Shown: positions 48,964-57,892, numbered from the stretch's first letter. The stretch: DNA of 64,000 nt from Ruminococcoides intestinihominis (GCF_040096285.1 NZ_JBBMEY010000004.1:20904-84903), one strand, 5' to 3'. Translations and numbers: made by a program. The notes: generated from the sequence alone by a model not told the origin.

Positions 48964-50790
48964 GTGAGTAGAGATTTGGATGAACTAAATTATCTTGCTG
49001 ATTTAGAAGATGATGACAACTTTGAGCCATCTGACTATAATACACAAGATATGCGTAATATAAATGAAAAAGTAAATCGTATTCTTTATGGTAAAAACGA
49101 TGAACAGCCTAAAAATGAAAAGTCAGAGAAGAAAGAGCCTGACCAAGTAGATATTAGCAAAAAGGCAACAAAGCCTGAACACAAAGAAGAAAAGAAACCT
49201 GAATACAAAGAGAAAAAAGTAGAACATAAAGAGAAAAAAGAAAATAAAAAACAAGAAGAAAAGAAAGAAACAAAGCCTTCTAACAGTAACCCTACCGAGG
49301 AATTAGTTGATATAACTAAAGATCCGGAAATGGTTGATGATGTTAAAGAAGAAACAAAGAAGCCTAAGAACAAAAAAGCGATTGTCGGCTTTATTATTGG
49401 TGTAGCAGTTGTACTTTGTGTTGTATTGGTATTTGTTGTTCAAGGTGTTGTTTCTCCTAGTAACAATAATGCACAGCAAGAAACAACTACTTCAGAAACA
49501 AAGCCAACTGTAGCTATTACAAATGACAAAGGTGAATTTGTTTTTGCAAAAGGTACTAAAGTTTCCGGTGTTGATATTGGTGGCTTAACAGTAGTACAGG
49601 CTAGAATTCTTCTAAAAAGTGAAGAAATTAAGTCTAGACCAAAGATGAACATTACAGTTAATGTTGACGGTGAAGAAACAACTTATACCGAAGATGACTT
49701 TACTTTTAAGTATGATACTTCTACTGTTCTTGATGATGAAAAGATTATTTCAAAGAGAATGGCTGACGGTACAACTTATCCAACAACAACTGATAGCAAC
49801 GGTAATGAGTATGCTAAAGAACAGGTAATGAAGATTTCTGCCAGTCTAAACCAGTCATCCGTTGACAAGTTAATTAATAAGATTTACAAAAAATATAATG
49901 TAAAAGCAAAGAATGCAAGGGTAACTAAGTTTAAACCTGATTCAAGTCCTATGTTTACTTATGAAGAAGGTAAGTCAGGTCTTGAGGTAGATAAAGATGA
50001 TTTACAGTCACAGATAAATTCAATTGTCGAAAAAGGCAATGCTTCCGGTACATATACAGGTACGGTTACAGTTACAAGAACTGCAACTCAGCCTAAGTAT
50101 GATGTTGCATTCCTAAAGAAAAATATGCAGTTACTTGCTTCTTGGGAAACATATTCAACAAATGATGCTAACGGTAATCAGAATATGAAAGTTTCTCTAA
50201 AGGCTTGTAACGGTAGTATTATTGACCCGGGTGAAACTTGGTCATTTAATGGTTGCACAGGTAACAGTAACGATACTTCTCTGGGTTATGCATCAGCAGG
50301 TGTTATTGTTGACGGTGACTTTACTGATGGTGTTGGTGGTGGTATCTGCCAGTCCAGTACAACAATTTACAATGCAGCAGTAAGAAGTAACCTAACTATT
50401 GCTGAGCGTTCACCTCATACTTATCCATCAGTATATGCTAAGAGTGGCTTTGATGCTGCTATTGACTATGGTAATCTTGACCTAAAGCTAAAGAATGATT
50501 CTAAATATCAAGTATTCTTGGCTTGTTATATGGAGGGTACAACTCTTCACGCAACATTCTATGGTATTAAGGATGATTCTTATGATGTAATTGATACATA
50601 TAGTGAGAACTATGACATTCAATCATCTTACTATAGGGCAAGATCGTATAGAATTTATAGAAATAAGAAAGGCAAGGAAATCAGCAGAGAAGAATTGCCA
50701 AGTTCATATTATAGTCTAAAGAACGGTGCTTCTGTTCAGACACCTGATAGTGGTGGTACAGACTATAAGCATGGTGGTCATGTAGAATAA
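48964..50790 (+). CDS. VanW-family membrane-anchored wall protein
   Basis: This 608-residue protein uses a GTG start after AAGGAGAG. Residues 1-135 are a cytoplasmic, very Lys/Glu-rich region (EHKEEKKPEYKEKKVEHKEK). One membrane helix spans about 140-160. A PG_binding_4-like domain lies at about 200-350 (KGTKVSGVDIGGLTVVQARI) and the VanW domain at about 390-540 (NGSIIDPGETWSFNGCTGNS, GGGICQSSTTIYNAA, AVRSNLTIAERSPHTYP). VanW proteins occur with glycopeptide-resistance and wall genes, but their activity is not settled. The gene is monocistronic here. The acidic/basic tail is unusual in length. Confidence 0.82.
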   Translation: MSRDLDELNYLADLEDDDNFEPSDYNTQDMRNINEKVNRILYGKNDEQPKNEKSEKKEPDQVDISKKATKPEHKEEKKPEYKEKKVEHKEKKENKKQEEKKETKPSNSNPTEELVDITKDPEMVDDVKEETKKPKNKKAIVGFIIGVAVVLCVVLVFVVQGVVSPSNNNAQQETTTSETKPTVAITNDKGEFVFAKGTKVSGVDIGGLTVVQARILLKSEEIKSRPKMNITVNVDGEETTYTEDDFTFKYDTSTVLDDEKIISKRMADGTTYPTTTDSNGNEYAKEQVMKISASLNQSSVDKLINKIYKKYNVKAKNARVTKFKPDSSPMFTYEEGKSGLEVDKDDLQSQINSIVEKGNASGTYTGTVTVTRTATQPKYDVAFLKKNMQLLASWETYSTNDANGNQNMKVSLKACNGSIIDPGETWSFNGCTGNSNDTSLGYASAGVIVDGDFTDGVGGGICQSSTTIYNAAVRSNLTIAERSPHTYPSVYAKSGFDAAIDYGNLDLKLKNDSKYQVFLACYMEGTTLHATFYGIKDDSYDVIDTYSENYDIQSSYYRARSYRIYRNKKGKEISREELPSSYYSLKNGASVQTPDSGGTDYKHGGHVE

Positions 50791-50806
50791 AATATGTTGA
50801 ATTTTT

Positions 50807-50835
50807 AAGGGAGTCGCAAAGACTCCCTTATTTTT
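50807..50835 (+). terminator. Terminator of the VanW gene
   Basis: AAGGGAGTC, GCAAA, GACTCCCTT, then ATTTTT. Confidence 0.85.
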
Positions 50836-50952
50836 ATGAACAACTTAACAGAATATATTATGTTTGTTCACAGTCTTGTAATTTAGTTTGTATTTTTTGC
50901 ATTATAAAGCCCTCAATTCTTTGTTTAAAGATACAAAACAACTGAAAGGTAC

Positions 50953-50980
50953 TGTACAAATTTATTCAATATGCTATAAT
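50953..50980 (+). promoter_or_regulatory. Probable promoter of the Sas6-like gene
   Basis: TATAAT at 50975-50980, with a weak -35 TGTACA at 50953-50958 and a 16-base spacer. The leader is about 20 bases. Confidence 0.45.
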
Positions 50981-51009
50981 TATTTACAGAAAATCTTTGG
51001 AGGGTAACT

Positions 51010-53202
51010 ATGAAATATATGAAAAGGTATGTAAGCGTGCTACTAACACTTGCGATTATGCTAAGTTGTACATTAATCACAATGGGTTCAGTTTCAGCTG
51101 CTGAAGGTTCTAGGGCATATTTTGATAACTCAAAATACAATTGGGAAAAGGTCTATGTATATGCCTACGGTACAAAAGTAAATGCAAAATGGCCGGGTCA
51201 GTTAATGGAAAAAGGTGCAGATGGTCTTTACTCTATTGATTTTCCGGCTACATACAAATCTGAGAATGTAATTTTCAACAATGGTCTTGAAGAAGATGCA
51301 GGTAAAGAACAGTTCCCTAAAAATTCAGGCCTTAGCCTAAAGACAGGGGAATGTAAACTTTTAACTGCTGATTCTAAGTGGGTTAATTATGGTAAGATGG
51401 ACGACCATGCTTATGGTTTTTCTTACACACCATCAGGTACTGTTTTCAGCAAAGATTACATTGAAGTAAAACTTGGTCTAAAGGGTAGCAAGACAGGTTT
51501 TTATTCTATTGATGGTTCAGCTAAGAAAACTTATGCTAACGGTGATACAATCAGAGTCGGTGAAGGTAAAATCGGTAACAGTACAATTAAACTAACTCTT
51601 ACAACTAAGGGTAGTGATGCTGTTGAAACAACTCAAGAATATACATTTAAGAAAAAATTTACATCAACAAAGACAACTTTCTCTGCTAAGTCAGATGGTC
51701 ACGCAACTGAGGCAGAGGGTGGTTACTATGGTACAAACCCTAATATGCAATTAGGTAAGTATAAGAAAGTCACAGTTGATGGTAAGACAGATGATTGGGA
51801 TAGCTCAATGCTTATTGCTCAGGGTGTTGCAAACGATGACCCAAGAGTATATATGCCATCTTCAATGCACGAACAGCCTTGGGATGCATACGCACTATAT
51901 GGTGCATGGGATGATGATAACCTATACTTTATGTGGGAAATGGCAAACACAACTTATATTGTTTCACCAAGTGATGACTTTGCTACATCAAACGAAGCAA
52001 GACCATGGAGAAACAGTATTCCAATGTACCTAGCACTTTCTGTTGACCCTGACAAACAGGCAACAGGCAAGGCGATAGGCACAAATAAAGACGGTTCAAC
52101 TTTTACAAATCCATTTGTTTGGGGTTGTGACGGTGGTGTTGCTAAAGATGGTAATGTATCTTTCACAACACATATTGATACACTTGTAGCGATGGATACA
52201 AACAACTCTAACGGTGGTGCATCAATCTTTAAGGCAGATACTAAGGATATAGATGGAACATATATGTTCAACTATGACACAAGAGTTCCTATCGGTGTTA
52301 ATTCATTCCAAGCTCAGGATAACCGAAACGGTTTCAAGATTAAGCATGCTAACGGTACAAAGAGTGATTCAATTATTGGTATAAACGGTGCAAAGGGTGA
52401 CCGTAAACTTGGTGATAATCTTGACCCTGACTCAAGCTGGGTTGACTTTAAAGACCTTGGTTACAAATCAGAATATGGTTACATCTATGAAGTAGCTATT
52501 CCACTAAAAACTCTAGGCATTGACAGAAACTATATTGAAACTAAGGGTATTGGTGCAATGCAGATTTTAACATACGGTACTTCCGGTATGGATACATTAC
52601 CACACGACCCATCAATGTTAGATAATGCAAATGTTGAATATAGCTATGACCCATCAACTTCACACGAAAAGGAAGATGTTGATAATATTACAGTACCACT
52701 AGCTAGAATGGGTGCTTTACTATCAGATACAGTTGTAAACGAAGCTCCTCTAGAAATTAACTGTGGTGCAGATAAAAATTCCGGTCAGAGTGTTGGTGCT
52801 GCAATTACTCTACAGTCAGAAGCATATAACAATAAGGGTAATGTTTCTTATGAATTCTATGTAAATAATGAAAAACTAACTAATACAACAACAAATACTG
52901 CTAGGTGGACACCATCAAAGGATGGTAGCTATTCACTAAAGTTTGTTGCTAAGGATTCTAACGGAAAAACTGTAGAGAAAACAATGCTATATAATGTTGG
53001 TGAAGCTAGTAGCGAAAAGCTATTGGGGGACGCTAATGGTGACGGTAAGGTAGACGTTAAGGATGCAACATTAATTCAGAAGTATGTTGTTCTAATGGCA
53101 GATATTGCCCCTGAAAACCTATCAGTAGCTGACTATAACAAAGATGGTAGAATTGATGTTAAGGATTCATCAGCTGTTCAAAAGTCAGTATTAAATATGT
53201 AA
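51010..53202 (+). CDS. sas6: Sas6-like amylosome starch-binding protein (CBM26, CBM74-like, dockerin)
   Basis: This 730-residue secreted protein has a signal peptide of about 30 residues ending SVSAAEG. Domains in order: CBM26-like (about 35-125, AYFDNSKYNWEKVYVYAYGT, KWPGQLMEKGADGLYSIDF); Ig-like (about 135-230); a large CBM74-like domain (about 240-575, KVTVDGKTDDWDSSM, ALYGAWDDDNLYFMWEMAN); a second Ig-like domain (about 585-665); and a type I dockerin (about 667-730) with two calcium loops, DANGDGKVDVKDA and DYNKDGRIDVKDS. This order is that of R. bromii Sas6, which binds single- and double-helical glucan in resistant starch and docks on scaffoldins. No catalytic residues are present. Close to the maltodextrin locus, it ties the window to amylosome-based starch use. 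Confidence 0.85.
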   Translation: MKYMKRYVSVLLTLAIMLSCTLITMGSVSAAEGSRAYFDNSKYNWEKVYVYAYGTKVNAKWPGQLMEKGADGLYSIDFPATYKSENVIFNNGLEEDAGKEQFPKNSGLSLKTGECKLLTADSKWVNYGKMDDHAYGFSYTPSGTVFSKDYIEVKLGLKGSKTGFYSIDGSAKKTYANGDTIRVGEGKIGNSTIKLTLTTKGSDAVETTQEYTFKKKFTSTKTTFSAKSDGHATEAEGGYYGTNPNMQLGKYKKVTVDGKTDDWDSSMLIAQGVANDDPRVYMPSSMHEQPWDAYALYGAWDDDNLYFMWEMANTTYIVSPSDDFATSNEARPWRNSIPMYLALSVDPDKQATGKAIGTNKDGSTFTNPFVWGCDGGVAKDGNVSFTTHIDTLVAMDTNNSNGGASIFKADTKDIDGTYMFNYDTRVPIGVNSFQAQDNRNGFKIKHANGTKSDSIIGINGAKGDRKLGDNLDPDSSWVDFKDLGYKSEYGYIYEVAIPLKTLGIDRNYIETKGIGAMQILTYGTSGMDTLPHDPSMLDNANVEYSYDPSTSHEKEDVDNITVPLARMGALLSDTVVNEAPLEINCGADKNSGQSVGAAITLQSEAYNNKGNVSYEFYVNNEKLTNTTTNTARWTPSKDGSYSLKFVAKDSNGKTVEKTMLYNVGEASSEKLLGDANGDGKVDVKDATLIQKYVVLMADIAPENLSVADYNKDGRIDVKDSSAVQKSVLNM

Positions 53203-53261
53203 TTTGGTTAATAGACTTTGTTCATTAAAATTTTTTCTCCAGAAAAAAGAATATTTTAAGA

Positions 53262-53294
53262 AAAGAACTGTCGTTAGGCAGTTCTTTCCTTTTT
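53262..53294 (+). terminator. Terminator of the Sas6-like gene
   Basis: AAAGAACTG and CAGTTCTTT around TCGTTAGG, then CCTTTTTG. Confidence 0.75.
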
Positions 53295-53350
53295 GTTATT
53301 TATGTATATTTAGTAAACTTTGTTCAGTCTTTATTTATAAATTATAACTA

Positions 53351-53380
53351 TTGAAAAGATTTCTTATATAATAGTATAAT
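53351..53380 (+). promoter_or_regulatory. Promoter of the secreted Fn3-like protein gene
   Basis: TTGAAA (53351-53356), 18 bases, TATAAT (53375-53380). Confidence 0.65.
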
Positions 53381-53407
53381 TGTAGTATAATATTGAGGAG
53401 GATATCT

Positions 53408-54649
53408 ATGAATAAAACTAAAAGATTAATTTCAATTCTAATGGCAATAAGTATTGCTGTTAGCGTACTAATGGTAGGTTCTGTTTCAGCATCAGCAGTA
53501 ACTGCTAATGCTATTAAGGATGTTCCTACATACAAAAGCAGAACTGCTTATATGGACAGTGTAAGAACAGGTAAAACTCAAGCATCAGAAAGTTTTGTTG
53601 ATACTTTTGAGAAGGTTTATTCTTTTACTTTAAAGAATGATGCAAACTTTATGCTTAACTTTGGTTTTACTAATCATACAAAGTATAGCTGGAATGAAAC
53701 ATATCTTGTTGAAGTTTATACTGACCCTAACTTGCTTTATAAGAAAGATTTGACTGTAATTAAAAACGATAACAACAATGAAGCAATGTATGGTTTCTTA
53801 GGCAAAGGTACTTATTATGTAAAGGTGTACTATAAAAATAAAACTAAAGAACAAATAAACAGTACTTTCTTTATGTCACTAGGTCAAGTTAGCAAAAAAA
53901 CTAAATTCACTACAGTTTCTTATGTAAGAACTAATAGAGACAAGACAGTTACATATAGATTAAATACCGTAGATGCTCCACAAACTGTTTATGTTCATAC
54001 TTGTAATTACGGCAGAACATCAGGTACTACTATAACTGTTTGTGGCCAGGCAATAACTTTAAATGCAAAGAATGAATTTAACTATACCTACAAAAATCAA
54101 GATCCTAATGCACATATGAGCATTTGGGTTAAGGATGTAAACGGTTATGTTAGTGAAACATATGCTCTTTGTCTAAATAAGTATACTGCAACAGTAGTTG
54201 GCGTTAAGAATAAAGATTATACCGGTAGAAATGTAGGTCAAAGTGGTCTAAGTGTAAAGGCAGGTTACGATGCTGCAAGTTATAGACTAAGCTATAGAAA
54301 TAACAAGAATGTTGGTACTGCAACAGTTTATATTAAAGGTAGTGGCATTACAATCGGTTCTGTTGCAAAAACATTTAAAATTGTACCTAGCAAGATTACT
54401 AAGGCAACTTCTAAAGTAAAGGGTAGCAAAGCTACTTTATCTTGGAGTAAGTCAAAGGGTGCTAAGAAGTATGTTCTTCAGAAAAATGTTAAGGGTAAGT
54501 GGAAAAATGTAAAAACACTTTCTTCTACTTCTTATAAGTTAACAGTATCTAAGGGCAAAACTAAGTTCAGAGTTTACGGTACTGCAACAGTAAGCAAAAA
54601 GGCTTATAACGGCTACGGAAAAACATTTACAGTAAACAGAAAGAAATAA
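53408..54649 (+). CDS. Secreted protein with pre-peptidase-like, Ig-like and Fn3-like modules
   Basis: This 413-residue protein starts at the ATG after GAGGAGGA; an in-frame TTG lies five codons earlier. The signal peptide of about 32 residues ends SVSASAV. Residues about 60-165 resemble a bacterial pre-peptidase C-terminal-type beta domain (FTLKNDANFMLNFGF, GKGTYYVKVYYKNK). About 270-335 look like a YDG/Ig-type repeat (VVGVKNKDYTGRNVGQSGLS). The last 80 residues are a lysine-rich Fn3-like module (KATLSWSKSKGAKKYVLQK). There is no dockerin, LPxTG or catalytic motif. It follows the Sas6-like gene with its own promoter and may be a surface or polysaccharide-binding protein. The family is not recognised as a whole. 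Confidence 0.65.
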   Translation: MNKTKRLISILMAISIAVSVLMVGSVSASAVTANAIKDVPTYKSRTAYMDSVRTGKTQASESFVDTFEKVYSFTLKNDANFMLNFGFTNHTKYSWNETYLVEVYTDPNLLYKKDLTVIKNDNNNEAMYGFLGKGTYYVKVYYKNKTKEQINSTFFMSLGQVSKKTKFTTVSYVRTNRDKTVTYRLNTVDAPQTVYVHTCNYGRTSGTTITVCGQAITLNAKNEFNYTYKNQDPNAHMSIWVKDVNGYVSETYALCLNKYTATVVGVKNKDYTGRNVGQSGLSVKAGYDAASYRLSYRNNKNVGTATVYIKGSGITIGSVAKTFKIVPSKITKATSKVKGSKATLSWSKSKGAKKYVLQKNVKGKWKNVKTLSSTSYKLTVSKGKTKFRVYGTATVSKKAYNGYGKTFTVNRKK

Positions 54650-54671
54650 TTTTAATTTAATAAAATAAAAG

Positions 54672-54710
54672 AACCTCTTTTGCACATAATAAGTGTAAAA
54701 GGGGTTTTTC
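54672..54710 (+). terminator. Terminator overlapping the spoVAD ribosome site
   Basis: AACCTCTTTTGCAC and GTGTAAAAGGGGTT form a 14-base stem (two G-U pairs) ending in TTTTTC. The AAAGGGG inside the 3' arm is the only candidate ribosome site for spoVAD, whose ATG is at 54713. The stem can therefore hide it. Confidence 0.7.
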
Positions 54711-54712
54711 TT

Positions 54713-55723
54713 ATGATAAAAAGAGTTGGTTCATATACAGTAGAATTTTTACATCCACCGGTAATAACAGGTTATAGTTCAGTAGTTGGCAAGAAAGAGG
54801 CTGAAGGACCTTTAGGAAAATATTTTGATAAGATTTTTTACGACTCAAGGGCTGGTCAACCTACTTGGGAAAAGGCTGAAGCTAAGTTTCAGCAAGAGGC
54901 CTTTATTGGTGCAATGACAAAAAGCAAAACACATCCGGAGGATATTGACTTTGTTTTTGCAGGGGATTTATTAAATCAGCTTATAGGCTCCAGTTACTCA
55001 ATGAGAAGTTTTAATATCCCTTACCTTGGTCAGTATGGGGCTTGTTCAACAATGGCTCAGGGGGTAATTATGGCTTCATTTACAGTAGGTGGTGGAAGTG
55101 CAAGAGAAACTGCCGTTGTAACCTCATCGCATTTTTGTACAGCAGAAAGGCAGTACCGTTATCCACTTGAATATGGTGGTGTAAGACCCCAAACTGCTCA
55201 ATGGACAGTAACAGGTTCAGGCTCTGTAATTGTCAGTAATGAGGGGAAAGGCGTTGAAGTGGTAAATGCCACAGTAGGAAAAATTGTGGATAAAGGGGTA
55301 AAGGATATAAACAATATGGGTGCTGCAATGGCACCGGCAGCCTATGACACAATTTTGACCTACTTTAATGATACCAAGACCACACCTAATGACTATGACA
55401 GAATTTTTACAGGTGATTTAGGACAAGTAGGTTCGGAGCTTTTGCATCAATTGCTAAATGATGATGGGTATAACATTGATAGTGTTCATAGGGATTGTGG
55501 ACTGATGATTTTTGACAGAGATACTCAAGATGTTCATGCAGGTGGTTCAGGCTGTGGATGTGGTGCATCGGTACTTTGTGGCAAAATATTAAAGGATATG
55601 GAAAGTGAAAAGTACCGAAATGTACTGTTTATAGCTACAGGTGCGTTGATGAGTCCAACTGCAAATCAGCAAGGAGAGAGTATTCCTGGGGTTGCACATT
55701 TGATACATTTAAAATGTCAATAG
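54713..55723 (+). CDS. spoVAD: SpoVAD, stage V sporulation protein AD
   Basis: This 336-residue protein has a thiolase-like fold. It is recognised from TVEFLHPPVITGYSSVVGKK, FAGDLLNQLIGSSYSMRSF, YGACSTMAQGVIMASF with the cysteine in the thiolase position, SSHFCTAERQYRYPLEYGG, and FTGDLGQVGSELLHQLL. SpoVAD binds dipicolinic acid and is part of the SpoVA channel that loads it into the spore core. It normally sits between spoVAC and spoVAE, but neither is present here. I chose the ATG at 54713, 11 codons inside a longer open frame, because that is where SpoVAD homology begins. Confidence 0.93.
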   Translation: MIKRVGSYTVEFLHPPVITGYSSVVGKKEAEGPLGKYFDKIFYDSRAGQPTWEKAEAKFQQEAFIGAMTKSKTHPEDIDFVFAGDLLNQLIGSSYSMRSFNIPYLGQYGACSTMAQGVIMASFTVGGGSARETAVVTSSHFCTAERQYRYPLEYGGVRPQTAQWTVTGSGSVIVSNEGKGVEVVNATVGKIVDKGVKDINNMGAAMAPAAYDTILTYFNDTKTTPNDYDRIFTGDLGQVGSELLHQLLNDDGYNIDSVHRDCGLMIFDRDTQDVHAGGSGCGCGASVLCGKILKDMESEKYRNVLFIATGALMSPTANQQGESIPGVAHLIHLKCQ

Positions 55724-55737
55724 TAAATAGTAACAAT

Positions 55738-55766
55738 AAAAGTGCCTCTATAATAGGGGTGCTTTT
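55738..55766 (+). terminator. spoVAD terminator
   Basis: AAAAGTGCCTC and GGGGTGCTTTT pair (three G-U pairs) with a seven-base loop, followed by GTTG. The T run is within the stem. Confidence 0.6.
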
Positions 55767-56112
55767 GTTGTATATGTAAGAATTTTTAAATTTTTTGTTT
55801 TATTTTTGTAACTTCCTTGACAGAGGTGATATTACTATTTGTAATATAATTATGTTGAAAACCATATGGAAATTGTTAATGTGAAAAACTTTCCTTGTAG
55901 AAAAATGCATTATTTTTAGAGTATTAGTGGATAACTTCAAGGGTTTTCCTAGTTGCCAACATAGTTTTCCACATAAATGTTAGTAAAATGTTAGTTTACT
56001 AACTGTATAATTGTAATTTTAATTATTACAAAGAATTATCAAATTTGTTTTATTTTTGGTGATTACATACTAAATACTAGGTCAAAAATATAGATAGAAA
56101 GAGGGTTTTGCT
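55767..56112. promoter_or_regulatory. Intergenic region with an operator-like palindrome
   Basis: No gene is seen. GTTAGT, TT, ACTAAC (55990-56003) is a perfect palindrome that ends three bases before TATAAT (56006-56011). ATGTTAGT also occurs just upstream (55977-55984), so the half-site is repeated. The predicted transcript reads the 88-residue protein gene at 56113. No -35 consensus is visible, which suits an activator or repressor over that position. Confidence 0.5.
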
Positions 56113-56379
56113 ATGTTAAGAGGCATAAACAGACAGGTTCTGGAGATTACAGAAACCAACAATATGTATTACGAAAAGGCTTTGCTTGTGGTTCGTCCGG
56201 AATATACAGATGCTCAGAAAAATGTTTTGGAAAGAGAAGCAAAGTTAATGCTAAGGCGAATGTACCCACCGTCAGCAATAAAAATAAAATCTAAGATTAT
56301 TTATTGGTCAATTAGGCTGGGTGTTTCAGCCTTAATGGGTGGACTGGCTACTGCTATAATAATATTACTTTCTATGTAA
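56113..56379 (+). CDS. Small protein with a C-terminal membrane helix, unknown family
   Basis: This 88-residue protein has an ATG after GAGGG. The first 60 residues are soluble and charged (ITETNNMYYEKALLVVRPEY, then LEREAKLMLRRMYPPS). The last 22 form one membrane helix (LGVSALMGGLATAIIILLS), so it is tail-anchored with its bulk in the cytoplasm. I do not recognise it. It lies behind the palindrome/TATAAT region and 52 bases before the DUF6512 gene, possibly in one transcript. The composition looks like a conserved genuine protein, not a chance frame. Confidence 0.6.
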   Translation: MLRGINRQVLEITETNNMYYEKALLVVRPEYTDAQKNVLEREAKLMLRRMYPPSAIKIKSKIIYWSIRLGVSALMGGLATAIIILLSM

Positions 56380-56431
56380 TCTTATACCTAAGCTATTCAT
56401 ATAATTTTATATAAATTATATGGAGGCTGTT

Positions 56432-57007
56432 ATGAAAGTTAAATTTTTTCGTAACCTTGAAATAGTAGGTGCTTTCTTTGTGTTTTCTTTGGCGTTTTTG
56501 TTGCACTATATTTATCAGCTAACTGACGGTACGGTTTTTTCGATTCTTTTTGGTGCAGTTAATGAGTCAGTGTGGGAAAATACAAAAATATTTCTCATTG
56601 CCTATGCCGTTTGGGGACTTGTTGAGCTTTTGGTTTCCAATGTGTATTTCAAGCCATTTGTAGTGGGTAAAGTCCTTGGCATTTACTTTATGGGATTTTT
56701 CATAATAATTATGCACTATTTATTTTCACTTTTTGTTGGAGATAAAATGGTTGGTGTTGATATTGCTATGGGCGTTTTTGCAGTTATTTTTTCTCAGATT
56801 ATTTCTTATAAGGTTACTTTAAGTGATAAAAATTTCAGTACTTACTTTGTACCGTCATTATTTTTGTTGGGACTGTTCCTTATTGCATATTTTTCCTTTA
56901 CGGTTTTTCCACCACATATGGGACTTTTCAAGGACGAAACAACAGGCTTTTACGGAATTTTGCCGAATTATGTAGATAAAGGTGCAGCAGTTTTAAATAA
57001 TCTGTAA
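56432..57007 (+). CDS. DUF6512-type integral membrane protein
   Basis: This 191-residue protein has six predicted membrane helices. FGAVNESVWENTKIFLIAY, with conserved Asn-Glu-Ser-x-Trp-Glu, lies after the first helix, and FPPHMGLFKDETTGFYGI is in the last loop; both are typical of the DUF6512 family. No activity is known. The ATG at 56432 follows GGAGG with seven bases spacing; the in-frame ATG at 56420 overlaps that site. It probably shares a transcript with the 88-residue protein. Confidence 0.7.
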   Translation: MKVKFFRNLEIVGAFFVFSLAFLLHYIYQLTDGTVFSILFGAVNESVWENTKIFLIAYAVWGLVELLVSNVYFKPFVVGKVLGIYFMGFFIIIMHYLFSLFVGDKMVGVDIAMGVFAVIFSQIISYKVTLSDKNFSTYFVPSLFLLGLFLIAYFSFTVFPPHMGLFKDETTGFYGILPNYVDKGAAVLNNL

Positions 57008-57044
57008 AACCCCATAATTATTTTAGTTTTTTTATGTTTTTGCT

Positions 57045-57072
57045 TTTACTTAATTTCCTTTTGTGTTATACT
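57045..57072 (+). promoter_or_regulatory. Promoter of the rlmB operon
   Basis: TTTACT (57045-57050), 16 bases, TATACT (57067-57072). Confidence 0.5.
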
Positions 57073-57119
57073 TATTCTGTACAAATTACTAGAAAAGGTA
57101 TAAACAAAAGGAATTTTTT

Positions 57120-57878
57120 ATGGAACAAAATAAACAGAATTTAGATAATCAAAGAAATGATATAATTGCAGGTCGTAACCCTGTTATGGAGGCAATCCGT
57201 AGTGGCAGAAGTATTGAGTCAATCCTTGTAGCAAAGGGAGAGAGAAGTGGCTCGGTTGTTGCGATTATTGCAAAAGCAAAACAGAAGAATATCCCTGTTA
57301 AAGATGTTGACTCGAAAAAGCTGGATTTCTTAGCTAAAGGTGTAAACCATCAGGGTATTGTTGCTCAATGTGCAGTAAAGGAATACAGTACACTTGAGGA
57401 TATTTTTGCTTTAGCAGAAGAGAGAGGGGAAAGTCCTTTCATTATTGTTCTTGACAAGATAGAAGACCCACACAACCTAGGTGCTATTATTCGTACTGCA
57501 GAATGTGCCGGTGCTCACGGTGTAATTATTCCTGAAAGAAGAAGTGCAGGACTTTCTTATACAGTAGAAAAAACTTCTGCCGGTGCATTAGAGTATATGC
57601 CGGTTGTAAGAGTTAAGAATATTTCAGCAGTACTCCAAAAGCTAAAGGATAAGGGTATTTGGGTTTATGGTGCTGATATGGACGGTGAGCATTACAAGAA
57701 AGTTAACTTCGACGGTGCAGTTGCCCTAGTAATCGGTAATGAGGGTAAGGGTATCAGTCCACTTGTTGCAAAGGATTGTGATGTTATTGTTTCACTTCCT
57801 ATGAAGGGCAAAATCAATTCTCTTAACGCTTCTGTTGCAGCAGGTATTTTAATGTATGAAATAGCAGACAAAAGATAA
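57120..57878 (+). CDS. rlmB: RlmB/TrmH-family 23S rRNA 2'-O-methyltransferase
   Basis: This 252-residue SPOUT enzyme has an N-terminal L30e-like RNA-binding domain (about 15-85, AGRNPVMEAIRSGRSIESIL). A knotted catalytic domain follows, with motif 1 IVLDKIEDPHNLGAIIRTAE, motif 2 ALVIGNEGKGISPLV, and motif 3 SLPMKGKINSLNASVAAGI. It methylates a ribose in 23S rRNA (G2251 in E. coli RlmB) using S-adenosylmethionine. It is first in an operon with the pseudo-ATPase gene (14 bases) and rpe. A specificity other than G2251 is possible within this family. Confidence 0.9.
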   Translation: MEQNKQNLDNQRNDIIAGRNPVMEAIRSGRSIESILVAKGERSGSVVAIIAKAKQKNIPVKDVDSKKLDFLAKGVNHQGIVAQCAVKEYSTLEDIFALAEERGESPFIIVLDKIEDPHNLGAIIRTAECAGAHGVIIPERRSAGLSYTVEKTSAGALEYMPVVRVKNISAVLQKLKDKGIWVYGADMDGEHYKKVNFDGAVALVIGNEGKGISPLVAKDCDVIVSLPMKGKINSLNASVAAGILMYEIADKR

Positions 57879-57892
57879 ATAGGAGAGAAATA

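Noticed and set aside
49086..49373. Phenylalanine/serine-rich minus-strand frame
   Set aside because: It is the reverse complement of the Lys/Glu-rich tail of the VanW protein, a composition artefact.
55928..55973. GTGGATAA and TTTTCCACA, DnaA-box-like pair
   Set aside because: There are only two imperfect sites, with no AT-rich unwinding element or replication genes around. It is not an origin.
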